Shown piece after piece: positions 25,894 to 35,563 of a stretch of 64,000 bases of DNA; position 1 is the stretch's first letter, and the number at the start of each line of letters is the position of its first letter. The notes beneath the pieces were generated by a model, which had not been told where the DNA came from, ran no database searches, and was given only the letters and a program-made list of their open reading frames with translations. Position numbers and translations under genes: made by a program. Source of the DNA: Pholiota molesta (taxonomy: Eukaryota; Basidiomycota; Agaricomycetes; Agaricales; Strophariaceae); contig JACGCK010000183.1 of NCBI GenBank assembly GCA_014925825.1, positions 24,527 to 88,526 on the forward strand, given 5' to 3'.

Positions 25894-26941
25894 ATGGCTC
25901 AAGTCAAAATACGACGCATTCAAGACCTCACTGGTAAGCCAATACATGCCTCTGAGTTTACTGTTAACTTACCGTACGCACTACAACTATAACAGACAAA
26001 GAAACGGACAATATTGTTGACTTATGTGTCCGCGCATACGTTGACGGTATGTGGATATTACACCAATGTAGTAAATTATCCTTGTTCACTTTGAGATATT
26101 AGATCCCGCCATTGCCGCGATGACAGGAGGAAATCGCAAGTTGTACGACTTATTGTTTCGCTCTATGGTGCGCGCCGGTGGCCTTGCAGGACATCTGTAT
26201 GTTGTAGAAAACAATGCTGGTCAAATTCTCTCTGTGGCATTGTGGTATGGACCGGGAACTGTTATGTTTGGCACGTGAGTCATGACTCTATTCCCGCATA
26301 TAGACTTTTATTTTTATTCGTGGGCAGTGAAGAAGAACGCAATGCTGGTATAAATGAACTTATGAGCAAGTTAGATAATCGTACTCTTGATTGGTGGACT
26401 ACCACGGTATGTAGAATCTGTTAGACGGCAACAAGATTATTGCACTGATCAGATTATCCATATAGTATCCACAAACCGCAGACGAATTTGGAAAGACCTG
26501 GCTCACCACGGTGTGTACTATTCAATTTTTTTCGTTTATACTTGGCCCAAACATCCCATGTCGGAATTCTTTCTCAGCCATACGAAGACTGTTGGTGGTT
26601 AAATCTGCTCGGAACAGATCCCAATCATCAAAGGAAGGGATATGGAACCCTTCTTCTTGATGATGCTGTGAAGAAGGTGTGTACCGCATATTTATGTCGT
26701 AAGGAGCCCTCTGACAGCGGATATATTGCTGCAACAGATCGACTCACCGAATTTGCTGGCTTTCTGTTCCACAAGCAAGGAAAATGTATGTTATTGATCC
26801 CACCATGCTGAGAAGTCACTCATTCCAGTATTACGCTAGGCCGATTACTACACAAAAGCAGGATTCCCTACTCGCGCTTTCATGCAAATGCCCACACCGG
26901 GGAAAAGCTTTCCCATGTTTGGTCATTCTCGTCAGGTTTAG
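25894..26941 (+). CDS. GNAT-family N-acetyltransferase, 8 exons
   Basis: Exons 25894-25933, 25996-26046, 26103-26274, 26328-26406, 26466-26510, 26578-26680, 26718-26785 and 26840-26941 total 660 nt, 219 residues, closing exactly in frame. It begins MAQVKIRRIQDLTDKETDNI. The core strand ILSVALWYGPGTVMFG precedes a variable loop. The acetyl-CoA site is visible in WWLNLLGTDPNHQRKGYGTL, which contains the family's Q/R-x-x-G-x-G/A loop (RKGYGT). The C-terminal strand and helix appear as LLAFCSTSKENADYYTKAGF. Substrate unknown; likely a small-molecule or protein acetyltransferase in the cytosol. The neighbouring divergent UstYa-like gene raises the possibility of a small secondary-metabolism locus, but no synthase is seen. 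Confidence 0.82.
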
Positions 26942-28648
26942 ATTTACGAGCCTTCAGGTGCTCCCAACTTGTCCGTCCAAAGTAGTTGATTGAACCATCG
27001 AGATTTATATATAAAGCAATGCTCCGTAAGAATGCGTGATACAGGTTTAACGAATAACACACTACGTAGGACGACGAGCCTGTCCTGTGTTGACGGAAAA
27101 AAATAGAGCGCTACCCCCTGTCGACGGGTATAATGAATCTTGGGCTGGTAGACCTAAAGTACGCGAATAAGGTACGTGTGCAAAGTCGATAGGTTTCTCC
27201 GAAGTCTATGATGGTCGGAAGCAGCGCCGGAAGGCAGTTTCTGGATAGGGCGGCAGCGGCAGAAGATGGAAAACAAGGAAGCGGTGCCTAGAAAAGAGCG
27301 CGCATGGGTGACGCAAGGCAGCGGAGGCGCCGGCGAGAAGGGCGGCAGTGGAAATAAGTAGAGGAAGGGCATGATGGCGTCGGCGAGAAGGACGGCGTGG
27401 CAAGTCGTCGTCGTCGCAGCTAGGGATGCGCTAGCCAGGCGACGCAGATGCCCACGAATCGTTCGAAATTCGTGACTATTTGCCGTTTGTTCGGTGACGC
27501 GGGCGATGTTTTGGCCGTCCATTGTTCATGCTCATCCATTGTACGGGGTCATGCGTTGTGAATCATGCGTCATTCATTGTTCGTTGTCTGCCGTTTGTCT
27601 TTAGCGCCGGACAGCACGAGCAAGACTCATCCGTCTTTGAATAGGGCGGCAGTGGCTGAAGAAGGGCGTCCGGTGAGGCAGAGCAGCCGAGAGAAGGGCG
27701 GCGGTGGGTGTAAGTAATGGGGTCGTCTTAGCAGCAAGGCTGAAGTCGATAGTACATCGCCCAATCATGGAAAAAGTGGCATCAGGATCTGCTAGCAGGT
27801 GGAACTCCACATCTAAGAGTTCACTATGACGCAGGCATCGTACGAGCTTGTTCCATCTGCCAAAAGATGCTGACTCTGACGAGCTCAATACTGAGGACGA
27901 GGGCCAGCCATGGGGAGAGGGGTGATTTCAAGCGAACAAGCTGCTGACGTTGGCTCACCATGCTTTCACACTCAATTCACACTCCGTCGTAATAATGTTG
28001 ATCGGCGATGCTCCGGTTGCACGGCCGGAACGTGTTTGGCAGCAGTTTGAGAGCCCTGCTTTTCATACTGACGAGGGGGAGGTTCCGGAAATGTTGTAGA
28101 TGCAAGACGGCCAACTAATTGCGATTCTGATATTTCAGAAATAGTTCGTTGATGGAATACACAAGTATTTACTTACCGATCGTCCACTGTAATTCAGAAA
28201 ATGATTCAAGGCTGTTCAAGGACATATTATGGAGCCAGCTGTTGCCTAATAGTCATCATATGGACATTGTGGGTGCACCGTGATGCATGCGACGTTGTAA
28301 CAGATGATCTATAAGCTTCTATAAGCCGTAGTAAATGGTTCAAACAAAATACGCAGCCGCACCAGTGGACCAGTGGACATCATCTCCCACTTCCAAATCG
28401 GATTCTCATATCGGCGAGTGCGCACACAGTGTATCAGCTAATATTGCGTATTTAAAAGCATTTTATTAGGCTTGTATTCATGATCGGCCTACAGGCTACT
28501 ACAGATCCCAATTCATCGATATATGCCTCAAAATTTCAGATTACTTCGGGCTAGTTGTAATGTGTAAAAAAAGGTTATTTTTGACCTAATAAAAGTCGCG
28601 ACGCTTTATGACGAACATCTAGCTCAACATCAGAGAACCCCCTCCAGC
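26942..28648. other. Intergenic with a diverged direct duplication
   Basis: Two segments about 390 bp apart (near 27235-27370 and 27630-27725) share blocks such as ATAGGGCGGCAG followed by a GAGAAGGGCGGC block and an AAGTA-(A)GG tail. They look like an old duplicated repeat unit. Overlapping frames on both strands there are Arg/Pro/Ala-rich and unconvincing. The remainder to 28648 shows nothing. Confidence 0.4.
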
Positions 28649-29522
28649 ATGCAGTTCTTGAGGTCTATGCAGTTCTTCAGGAAATCCAAGAGCAAATACG
28701 ATGCTCTCGCCCAGGAAGAACTTATTGGAAATAGTACAGGTAAGCGATTTTGGCTTGTGTTTTGCTTTCGACTTCAACTGCTGACTAGGAAATGCAGACT
28801 CTATTGAGATTTCGAGAACCCCACCTATAAAGAGAACATGTGGTACATTGGTGCACGATATCGCCATCTTCATCATATTGCTCTGCAGCCTGATCGACGT
28901 TATTGTCGTCCTCTCTGTATTCTCTGGGAGGTTCTACCCTGATTCGCCTGTGTCTGTAGATGATCTCGAAATTCGCAGCTCATACATACATCTGGACTCT
29001 TTGTGGAAGGCAGAGAATTTTCCGAGGGTTCAACATGAGCGAATAATCAACCACGCTCGCGCCATTTACCAAGTTTCCTCTGCACATCCAGATGTTACAT
29101 TGCCTGTGTACACCGACATGCGTCTTGCCAATATCGGAATGGCCCCGTTGTATACTCGGCGCCTACTTTTGGACTCTTCAGTATGTGCCCTCCCCAAATA
29201 TAAAAGTCACAGGCTCTCAATTTTTATATATCTCTAGACCTCTTCATTGGTGCAATTTCGTGTAATGGACTTTGGTATGGAGAATTGCAGTCTTGCCGTT
29301 ACAGTTCCGGCAAGGAACGATACCAAAAGTACTATCATTGGGGATTTCGATGGTAAAGCAACGATCAATATCTGGTCGCTACCACCAATGTCTAAGAGAT
29401 TGGATTTTCGCACTCTCACATGGGCGACCAAACCGAAACCAGCCCAATTTTTTCACTCGTTAACTGTGGAATACCAGGTAGCGACGTACCACAGTAACGT
29501 GCAATGCGTTCCACCGACATGA
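28649..29522 (+). CDS. Single-pass membrane protein of an unnamed Agaricomycete family
   Basis: Exons 28649-28739, 28798-29180 and 29238-29522 total 759 nt, 252 residues. A basic N-terminus (MQFLRSMQFFRKSKSKYDAL) precedes one membrane helix (IFIILLCSLIDVIVVLSVFS) and a lumenal or extracellular part with SAHPDVTLPVYTDMRLANIG, RVMDFGMENCSLAVTVPARN and TINIWSLPPMSKRLDFRTLT then WATKPKPA. From memory of fungal genomes this resembles a widespread hypothetical family, but I cannot name it. The frame ends at TGA 29520-29522, only about 40 bp before the satellite, shortly after a possible donor (29478). The native C-terminus may have been cut off by satellite expansion. Confidence 0.65.
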
Positions 29523-29563
29523 TACACTGTACCGTGTCATGCGGAGCCACCGAATGTCGGTGG

Positions 29564-32420
29564 GTCGGTGGAATTTGTAAACCGTATAAGGAAGGTATTT
29601 GGAGGGTGTTGATTGGCTGAGGGGCCACCACAGCCAACGACAGCACCGGAGGCAGTGGGGGGATCAGCCAGTGGTCGGGCGACCGGGAAAACGTAGGGGG
29701 GCACAGGCGCATCTGGGAGCAGATCAAGGACCGGGTGCAGGTAGGGTGCCACAGCCAAAAAAAAAAAATCGCCGGCCACCTGGGACCGAGCGCCACAGCG
29801 GCAGCACCGCGGGGGGAGCGGGGATCAGCCAGTGGTCGGGCGACCGGGAAAACGCAGGGGGGCACATCTGGGGAGCAGATCGAGCACCGGGTGCAGGTAG
29901 GGTCCCACAGCCAAAAACAAAATTGCCGGCCACCTGCGACCGAGCGTTCGAAAATTCACAAAAAAGCGCTGGCCACATTGTAGCGTAAATTGCCAGCCAC
30001 CTGGGACCGAGCATTTGAAAATTCACACAAAAGTGCCGGCCACATCTGGGGAGCAGATCGAGCACTGGGCGCAGGTGGGGTGCCACCACCACAAAAGAAA
30101 TCGCCGGCCACCTGGGACCGAGCATCTGAAAATTCATAAAAAAGCGCCGGCCCCATTGTAGTGAGCGTCGGAAAATTAGTGAAAAAGAAATCGCCGGCCA
30201 TCTGGGACCGAGCATTCGAAAATTCACAAAAAATTGCCGGCCACCTGGGACTGAGCGTTTGTAAATTCACAAAAAAGTGCTGGCCACATTGTAGCATAAA
30301 TTGCCGGCCACCTGGGACCGAGCGTCTGAAAATTCACCAAAAAGTGCCGGCCACATTGTAGCGAGCGTCCAAAAATTAGTGCTCCAACCGAAAAAGAGCT
30401 GCATCATGGCTTGTCAGCCATCATCCTTCTCCACACCAGTGTCTCAAGCAGGCAACACTACCGAGAGCAATCTACTTCCCACAAGACCATGAAAATGCAG
30501 GAGGCATGGGCACATGTGGGTAGCGGATCGAGCACTGAAATTTCACAAAACAATCGCCGGCCACCTGGGACCGAGCATCTGAAAATTCAAAAAAAAGTGC
30601 CGGCCACATTGTAGTGAGCGTCAGAAAATTAGTGAAAAAGAAATCGCCGGCCATCTGGGACCGAGCATTTGAAAATTCACACAAAATTGCCGGCCACCTG
30701 GGACTGAGCGTTTGTAAATTCACAAAAAAGTGCTGGCCACATTGTAGCATAAATTGCCAGCCACCTGGGACCGAGCGTCTGAAAATTCACCAAAAAGTGC
30801 CGGCCACATTGTAGCGAGCGTCCAAAAATTAGTGCTCCAACCGAAAAAGAGCTGCATCATGGCTTGTCAGCCATCATCCTTCTCCACACCAGTGTCTCAA
30901 GCAGGCAACACTACCGAGAGCAATCTACTTCCCACAAGACCATGAAAATGCAGGGGGCGTGGGCACATGTGGGTAGCGGATCGAGCACTGAAATTTCACA
31001 AAACAATCGCCGGCCACCTGGGACCGAGCATCTGAAAATTCACCAAAAAGTGCCGGCCACATTGTAGCGAGCGTCCAAAAATTAGTGCTCCAACCGAAAA
31101 AGAGCTGCATCATGGCTTGTCAGCCATCATCCTTCTCCACACCAGTGTCTCAAGCAGGCAACACTACCGAGAGCAATCTACTTCCCACAAGACCATGAAA
31201 ATGCAGGAGGCATGGGCACATGTGGGTAGCGGATCGAGCACTGAAATTTCACAAAACAATCGCCGGCCACCTGGGACCGAGCATCTGAAAATTCAAAAAA
31301 AAGTGCCGGCCACATTGTAGTGAGCGTCAGAAAATTAGTGAAAAAGAAATCGCCGGCCATCTGGGACCGAGCATTTGAAAATTCACACAAAATTGCCGGC
31401 CACCTGGGACTGAGCGTTTGTAAATTCACAAAAAAGTGCTGGCCACATTGTAGCATAAATTGCCAGCCACCTGGGACCGAGCGTCTGAAAATTCACCAAA
31501 AAGTGCCGGCCACATTGTAGCGAGCGTCCAAAAATTAGTGCTCCAACCGAAAAAGAGCTGCATCATGGCTTGTCAGCCATCATCCTTCTCCACACCAGTG
31601 TCTCAAGCAGGCAACACTACCGAGAGCAATCTACTTCCCACAAGACCATGAAAATGCAGGGGGCGTGGGCACATGTGGGTAGCGGATCGAGCACTGAAAT
31701 TTCACAAAACAATCGCCGGCCACCTGGGACCGAGCATCTGAAAATTCACCAAAAAGTGCCGGCCACATTGTAGCGAGCGTCCAAAAATTAGTGCTCCAAC
31801 CGAAAAAGAGCTGCATCATGGCTTGTCAGCCATCATCCTTCTCCACACCAGTGTCTCAAGCAGGCAACACTACCGAGAGCAATCTACTTCCCACAAGACC
31901 ATGAAAATGCAGGGGGCGTGGGCACATGTGGGTAGCGGATCGAGCACTGAAATTTCACAAAACAATCGCCGGCCACCTGGGACCGAGCATCTGAAAATTC
32001 ACCAAAAAGTGCCGGCCACATTGTAGCGAGCGTCCAAAAATTAGTGCTCCAACCGAAAAAGAGCTGCATCATGGCTTGTCAGCCATCATCCTTCTCCACA
32101 CCAGTGTCTCAAGCAGGCAACACTACCGAGAGCAATCTACTTCCCACAAGACCATGAAAATGCAGGGGGCGTGGGCACATGTGGGTAGCGGATCGAGCAC
32201 TGAAATTTCACAAAACAATCGCCGGCCACATTGTAGAGTAAATCGCCGGCCACCTGGGACCGAGTGTGTGAAAGCTATGACCGAAAAAGAAAATCGGCGG
32301 CCAGCTGGGACCGAGTGTCTCAAAATTCGTCAAAAGCGCCGGCCACATTGTAGCAAGCATTTGAAAATTAGTGCTGCTCCCAAAAAATGCAAAATCGCCG
32401 GCCATCAATGCGCCTGACCA
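29564..32420. repeat. GCCGGC-rich satellite with 253/453-bp higher-order units
   Basis: The array is made of variants of a core GCCGGCCACCTGGGACCGAG followed by a short AAAATTCA-type spacer, alternating with GCCGGCCACATTGTAG. In the second half a larger unit repeats almost identically: the anchor ATGGCTTGTCAGCCATC starts at 30411, 30864, 31117, 31570, 31823 and 32076. The spacings are therefore 453, 253, 453, 253 and 253 bp; the long form is the short form plus a 200-bp insert. Short recurring frames inside it (62-67 codons) are products of the repetition, not genes. Confidence 0.92.
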
Positions 32421-32483
32421 TGCCGCGGGTGGGCATAAAGGATGCTATATGGGCACATAATGAGGCACTACCAGAAGTGCCCA

Positions 32484-32588
32484 TATGGTGTAGTGGTTAA
32501 GTGTCCCCTGTACTACCAATGCGCATTCCTCCTGCAAAAACAGTTGCAACATACTAGAGTACTAGTATGTCGGAACTGTTTTTGCAGG
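32484..32588 (+). other. tRNA-like head followed by a 58-nt hairpin
   Basis: The start CCCATATGGTGTAGTGGTTA matches the 5' half (acceptor, A box and D-arm) of an Asp/Glu-type tRNA, but no matching anticodon arm or B box follows. Directly downstream, 32531-32588 forms a hairpin: CCTGCAAAAACAGTT pairs with AACTGTTTTTGCAGG, with 25 of 27 positions paired and a 4-nt loop. It could be a tRNA-derived SINE remnant, a tiny foldback element or a small-RNA precursor. Confidence 0.4.
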
Positions 32589-33188
32589 GAAAATGTGCAT
32601 GGTTCAGTTCTCTTGCTTTACACGCACAACTCAGGTCTATAAAATCGATGCACTCAGCTACACAAATTATCCTGGGACCAAGGCATCTGGAAATTAGTGG
32701 CATGACCGAAAAAAGCAAATCACCAAAATGAAAAACTCGCCGGCCACTGTGCCCAAGCGTCTGAAAATGACTCCGGCACCAAAGAAGCAGATTCCAGAAT
32801 GAAAACATACGCCGAGCATCTCAAAATGAATATGGTGACTGAAATGTGCAAGTGTATAGATAGTCCATGGACATGTGCGAGGTCGACATAATGCGCACAG
32901 GGGTTACTTCAGAAGCAAGGATATCAAAACTCACCGGTGACTACTTAGTGGTGGAGAAGTGAATGAGCTCGGAACAAAATATGTGAAATAACTGGTATCC
33001 GGGGAAATGTTCAGCGAGGAATGCAAGCGTTGATTCAATGGGATCAATACATAACGATCGGTTACCGGTGCAAACATTGTCGGTTACCGGTGCATGTTGT
33101 GACTGGCGGTTGGCTTCCCCATTATAGAGGATTGCACATACGAAGCCAAAATACCATTGCCTGAACCTATCTATCTACCTATGTGTAC

Positions 33189-35234
33189 TCACTCGCTTTC
33201 CATGTTTTCTTCGCCCTCAGATTGTGTCAACATCCCATGGGCACCAACATCCGAGTCATAGTCCGGCTCTTCGAATACTGCATGGTCAAGGAAATCGAAA
33301 TCGGCTTCGACAACTGGACGTGACAGAGTAATGCGACCCGGTGTAATCGGTCTGCTGAGGGAAACAGCTTCTTCTTCAGATTCCGTGTCGTCGTCGGTAT
33401 CTGTCCCCTCATCCACCAATCCATTCCCATTAGAAGGTTCATCATCATCACTAGCTTCTTCTTCATAATCCTCGTCACTTTCAAGATCTGATGCACCTTC
33501 CTGCCCACGATGTGCAAGGACATCCGATGCAACCTTGGTGGAGGGTTGAATCACCGGCGACATGTTGGGTGCTTGGTGTTCTGATGCATTCCCAAACATC
33601 TGGAGCGATCGCTCGGCAAGATCCGTGGGCAGCACACTGGGTTGATCTCCAAACATCTGGAGCCATTCATTGGCACGCTGCGCGGGGTGAATTGCCGGCG
33701 ACACACTTGGTTCCGGGCTTTGTGAGGGAACTCCACACATCTCGAGCCATTGATTGGCACGCTCCTTGGGCTGAATTGCCGGCGACACATGTTCTGGGCT
33801 TTTTGAGGGGCCCCCAAACATCTCAAGCCATTGCTCAGCACGCTCCGTGGGCTCAATCGCCGGCGACACATGGTCTGCGTTGTCCGAGGGACCCCCAAAT
33901 GTCTCGAGCCATCGCTCAGCACGCTCCATGGGCTCGATCGCCGGCGACACATGGTCTGCGTTGTCTGAGGGACCCCCAAACATCTCGAGCCATCGCTCAG
34001 CACGCTCCGTGGGCTCAATCACTGGCTCGACATGGGGTTCCGCAAGCCCCGGCAACATATGCTGTGGAGGTGCTTCCAAAGCGGGAAAAGCAACATCGGC
34101 GACACGCAATCGCCCCCACGCCCTTGGTTTCGTTGAACTGGGGACAGAAGTGAATCCCATACCATGAATGTCGCCGGTCGTCAATGCGTTGCTGGGTGCA
34201 GGAGGATCGGACATGTGGACGTCAGGGTCAGAGGGGGTCAGAGGGGGAGGGGCATCCTTGTATTGAAGTGCATCATATTCCAGGATTGGCTTCCAGTCTT
34301 GTTGGTGATTAAACAGTGCTGGTAATGTGTAGTTGGTACCTGGAGGTGGCCGTGTAATAGTGGGGGACACAGGTTCAGTTGCACCGGTGTTATCGCCTGG
34401 GCTGTTGGTCGAAGAGTCGTCTCCCATGGGGGCCCGTTCATCTGCTAGTGAAACATTGTAACCCGAGTCCCCGGCAACATGATCTCGCCGTGCCATATGC
34501 AACACTTCTTCTCTCGTCAAGATCTCACCACTTGTCCACTTGTAATGCGGTGAAGGAGACTCTGTGAAATAGAGGTGGTTGAGCTCGTCCCTAGCCATTG
34601 CCCGAATTGCTCGACTAGCACGGGCTGTTTCAGTGGGAGCGGTCATAGCTGGAACTTCCATGGGGATGACGGTGTCAGCTTCCTTCCGCACTACTTGCTC
34701 ATATAACAGGAAGCTTGCCAATGCCTTTCGAGTGTCGACTTCCGTATGGGCCTTGTGTGAGAGCACCAACGCCGACGTTAGATTCTTTAATGTGTTCAGC
34801 TTGGCCAGTAATGTTGTGGCAAGTGCCCGGTGTGGTTCACAGGTGGGACAAGAGGTCGACGGGCTGGCGCTGGGAAGACCGACCGCTGGAATAGGATTTA
34901 CAGTAAGTGCTGGCAACTGGTTGCCCTTCGAATCAGTCTGCTCGGCCAGCGCATTTCGGTAGTGATCCAAATGTGAATTGACCGTTCGAGGCCCAAGGAT
35001 AGTGCTCTCGGCGGGTTTCTTATCCTCAGCCCACCATTCGGAAACATAAGACTCCACAACCCTACCAAATTGTTCGGAGTTGGTGCCGGCAGCAAGGGTG
35101 TCTATAAAGCCCACTTCTACCACGAGAGGCAGACTGGGCTCATTCAACATGCCGAGGCTGTCGCCAAGAGAGCGAACCACAAAGGGGACATCAACAACAA
35201 GCCCAATTGAAGTCGCCAAACCGACATAGCTCAT
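33189..35234 (-). CDS. Unrecognised 681-residue protein with ~27-residue tandem repeats
   Basis: A single uninterrupted frame from MSYVGLATSIGLVVDVPFVV. The first third is mixed alpha-helical, including a CPTC motif (SCPTCEPHRALATTLLAKLN) and KALASFLLYEQVVRKEADT. The middle is Pro/Ser/Thr-rich. About six repeats then follow with the consensus I-x-P-x-E-R-A-x-x-W-L-E-M-F-G-x-P-S, for example EPTERAERWLEMFGGPSDNA. The C-terminus is very acidic (SDLESDEDYEEEASDDD and similar). The repeat DNA contains GCCGGC at regular spacing. The gene sits just downstream of the KDZ transposase on the same strand. No known domain was recognised; a passenger gene of the element is my inference. Confidence 0.6.
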   Translation of the reverse strand: MSYVGLATSIGLVVDVPFVVRSLGDSLGMLNEPSLPLVVEVGFIDTLAAGTNSEQFGRVVESYVSEWWAEDKKPAESTILGPRTVNSHLDHYRNALAEQTDSKGNQLPALTVNPIPAVGLPSASPSTSCPTCEPHRALATTLLAKLNTLKNLTSALVLSHKAHTEVDTRKALASFLLYEQVVRKEADTVIPMEVPAMTAPTETARASRAIRAMARDELNHLYFTESPSPHYKWTSGEILTREEVLHMARRDHVAGDSGYNVSLADERAPMGDDSSTNSPGDNTGATEPVSPTITRPPPGTNYTLPALFNHQQDWKPILEYDALQYKDAPPPLTPSDPDVHMSDPPAPSNALTTGDIHGMGFTSVPSSTKPRAWGRLRVADVAFPALEAPPQHMLPGLAEPHVEPVIEPTERAERWLEMFGGPSDNADHVSPAIEPMERAERWLETFGGPSDNADHVSPAIEPTERAEQWLEMFGGPSKSPEHVSPAIQPKERANQWLEMCGVPSQSPEPSVSPAIHPAQRANEWLQMFGDQPSVLPTDLAERSLQMFGNASEHQAPNMSPVIQPSTKVASDVLAHRGQEGASDLESDEDYEEEASDDDEPSNGNGLVDEGTDTDDDTESEEEAVSLSRPITPGRITLSRPVVEADFDFLDHAVFEEPDYDSDVGAHGMLTQSEGEENMESE

Positions 35235-35563
35235 AATGAAAAGCTAAAGTGATGGGTTAAAATGGGACCATTTCAAATATTTTACAAATGTTTACAAGCT
35301 CCTTATGCAGGTACTCCTGCATCCATTGCTGCTGACGGCTCGTGGCGACCACGATTCGGGAGAGCGCGCATCGGAATCGGGACTCGCCATAGTGTATGAC
35401 TTCTTGCAATTTTGAATGCCATTCGAGATTGCCGCCATGGAACGTTTGCAATGGATTAAATGGATGGATGGATGGCATAGACATTGAATATGCAAAAGAT
35501 GGTTGTGGTAATAGGTAAAGTAGATCGATAAGGAAAGATTTTACAACAAGATAGAAAATACAG

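Noticed and set aside
26671..26720. Apparent frameshift in the GNAT gene after LLLDDAVKK
   Set aside because: Using the GTACCG donor at 26681 instead of the upstream GTGTGT keeps phase and gives a closed 219-residue protein, so no error is needed.
30161..32417. Series of recurring 60-113 codon frames
   Set aside because: They repeat with the satellite period on both strands and carry no domain; by-products of the array.
29564..32420. CRISPR-like regular repeats
   Set aside because: Units are hundreds of bp, spacers are themselves repeated, and the genome is fungal.
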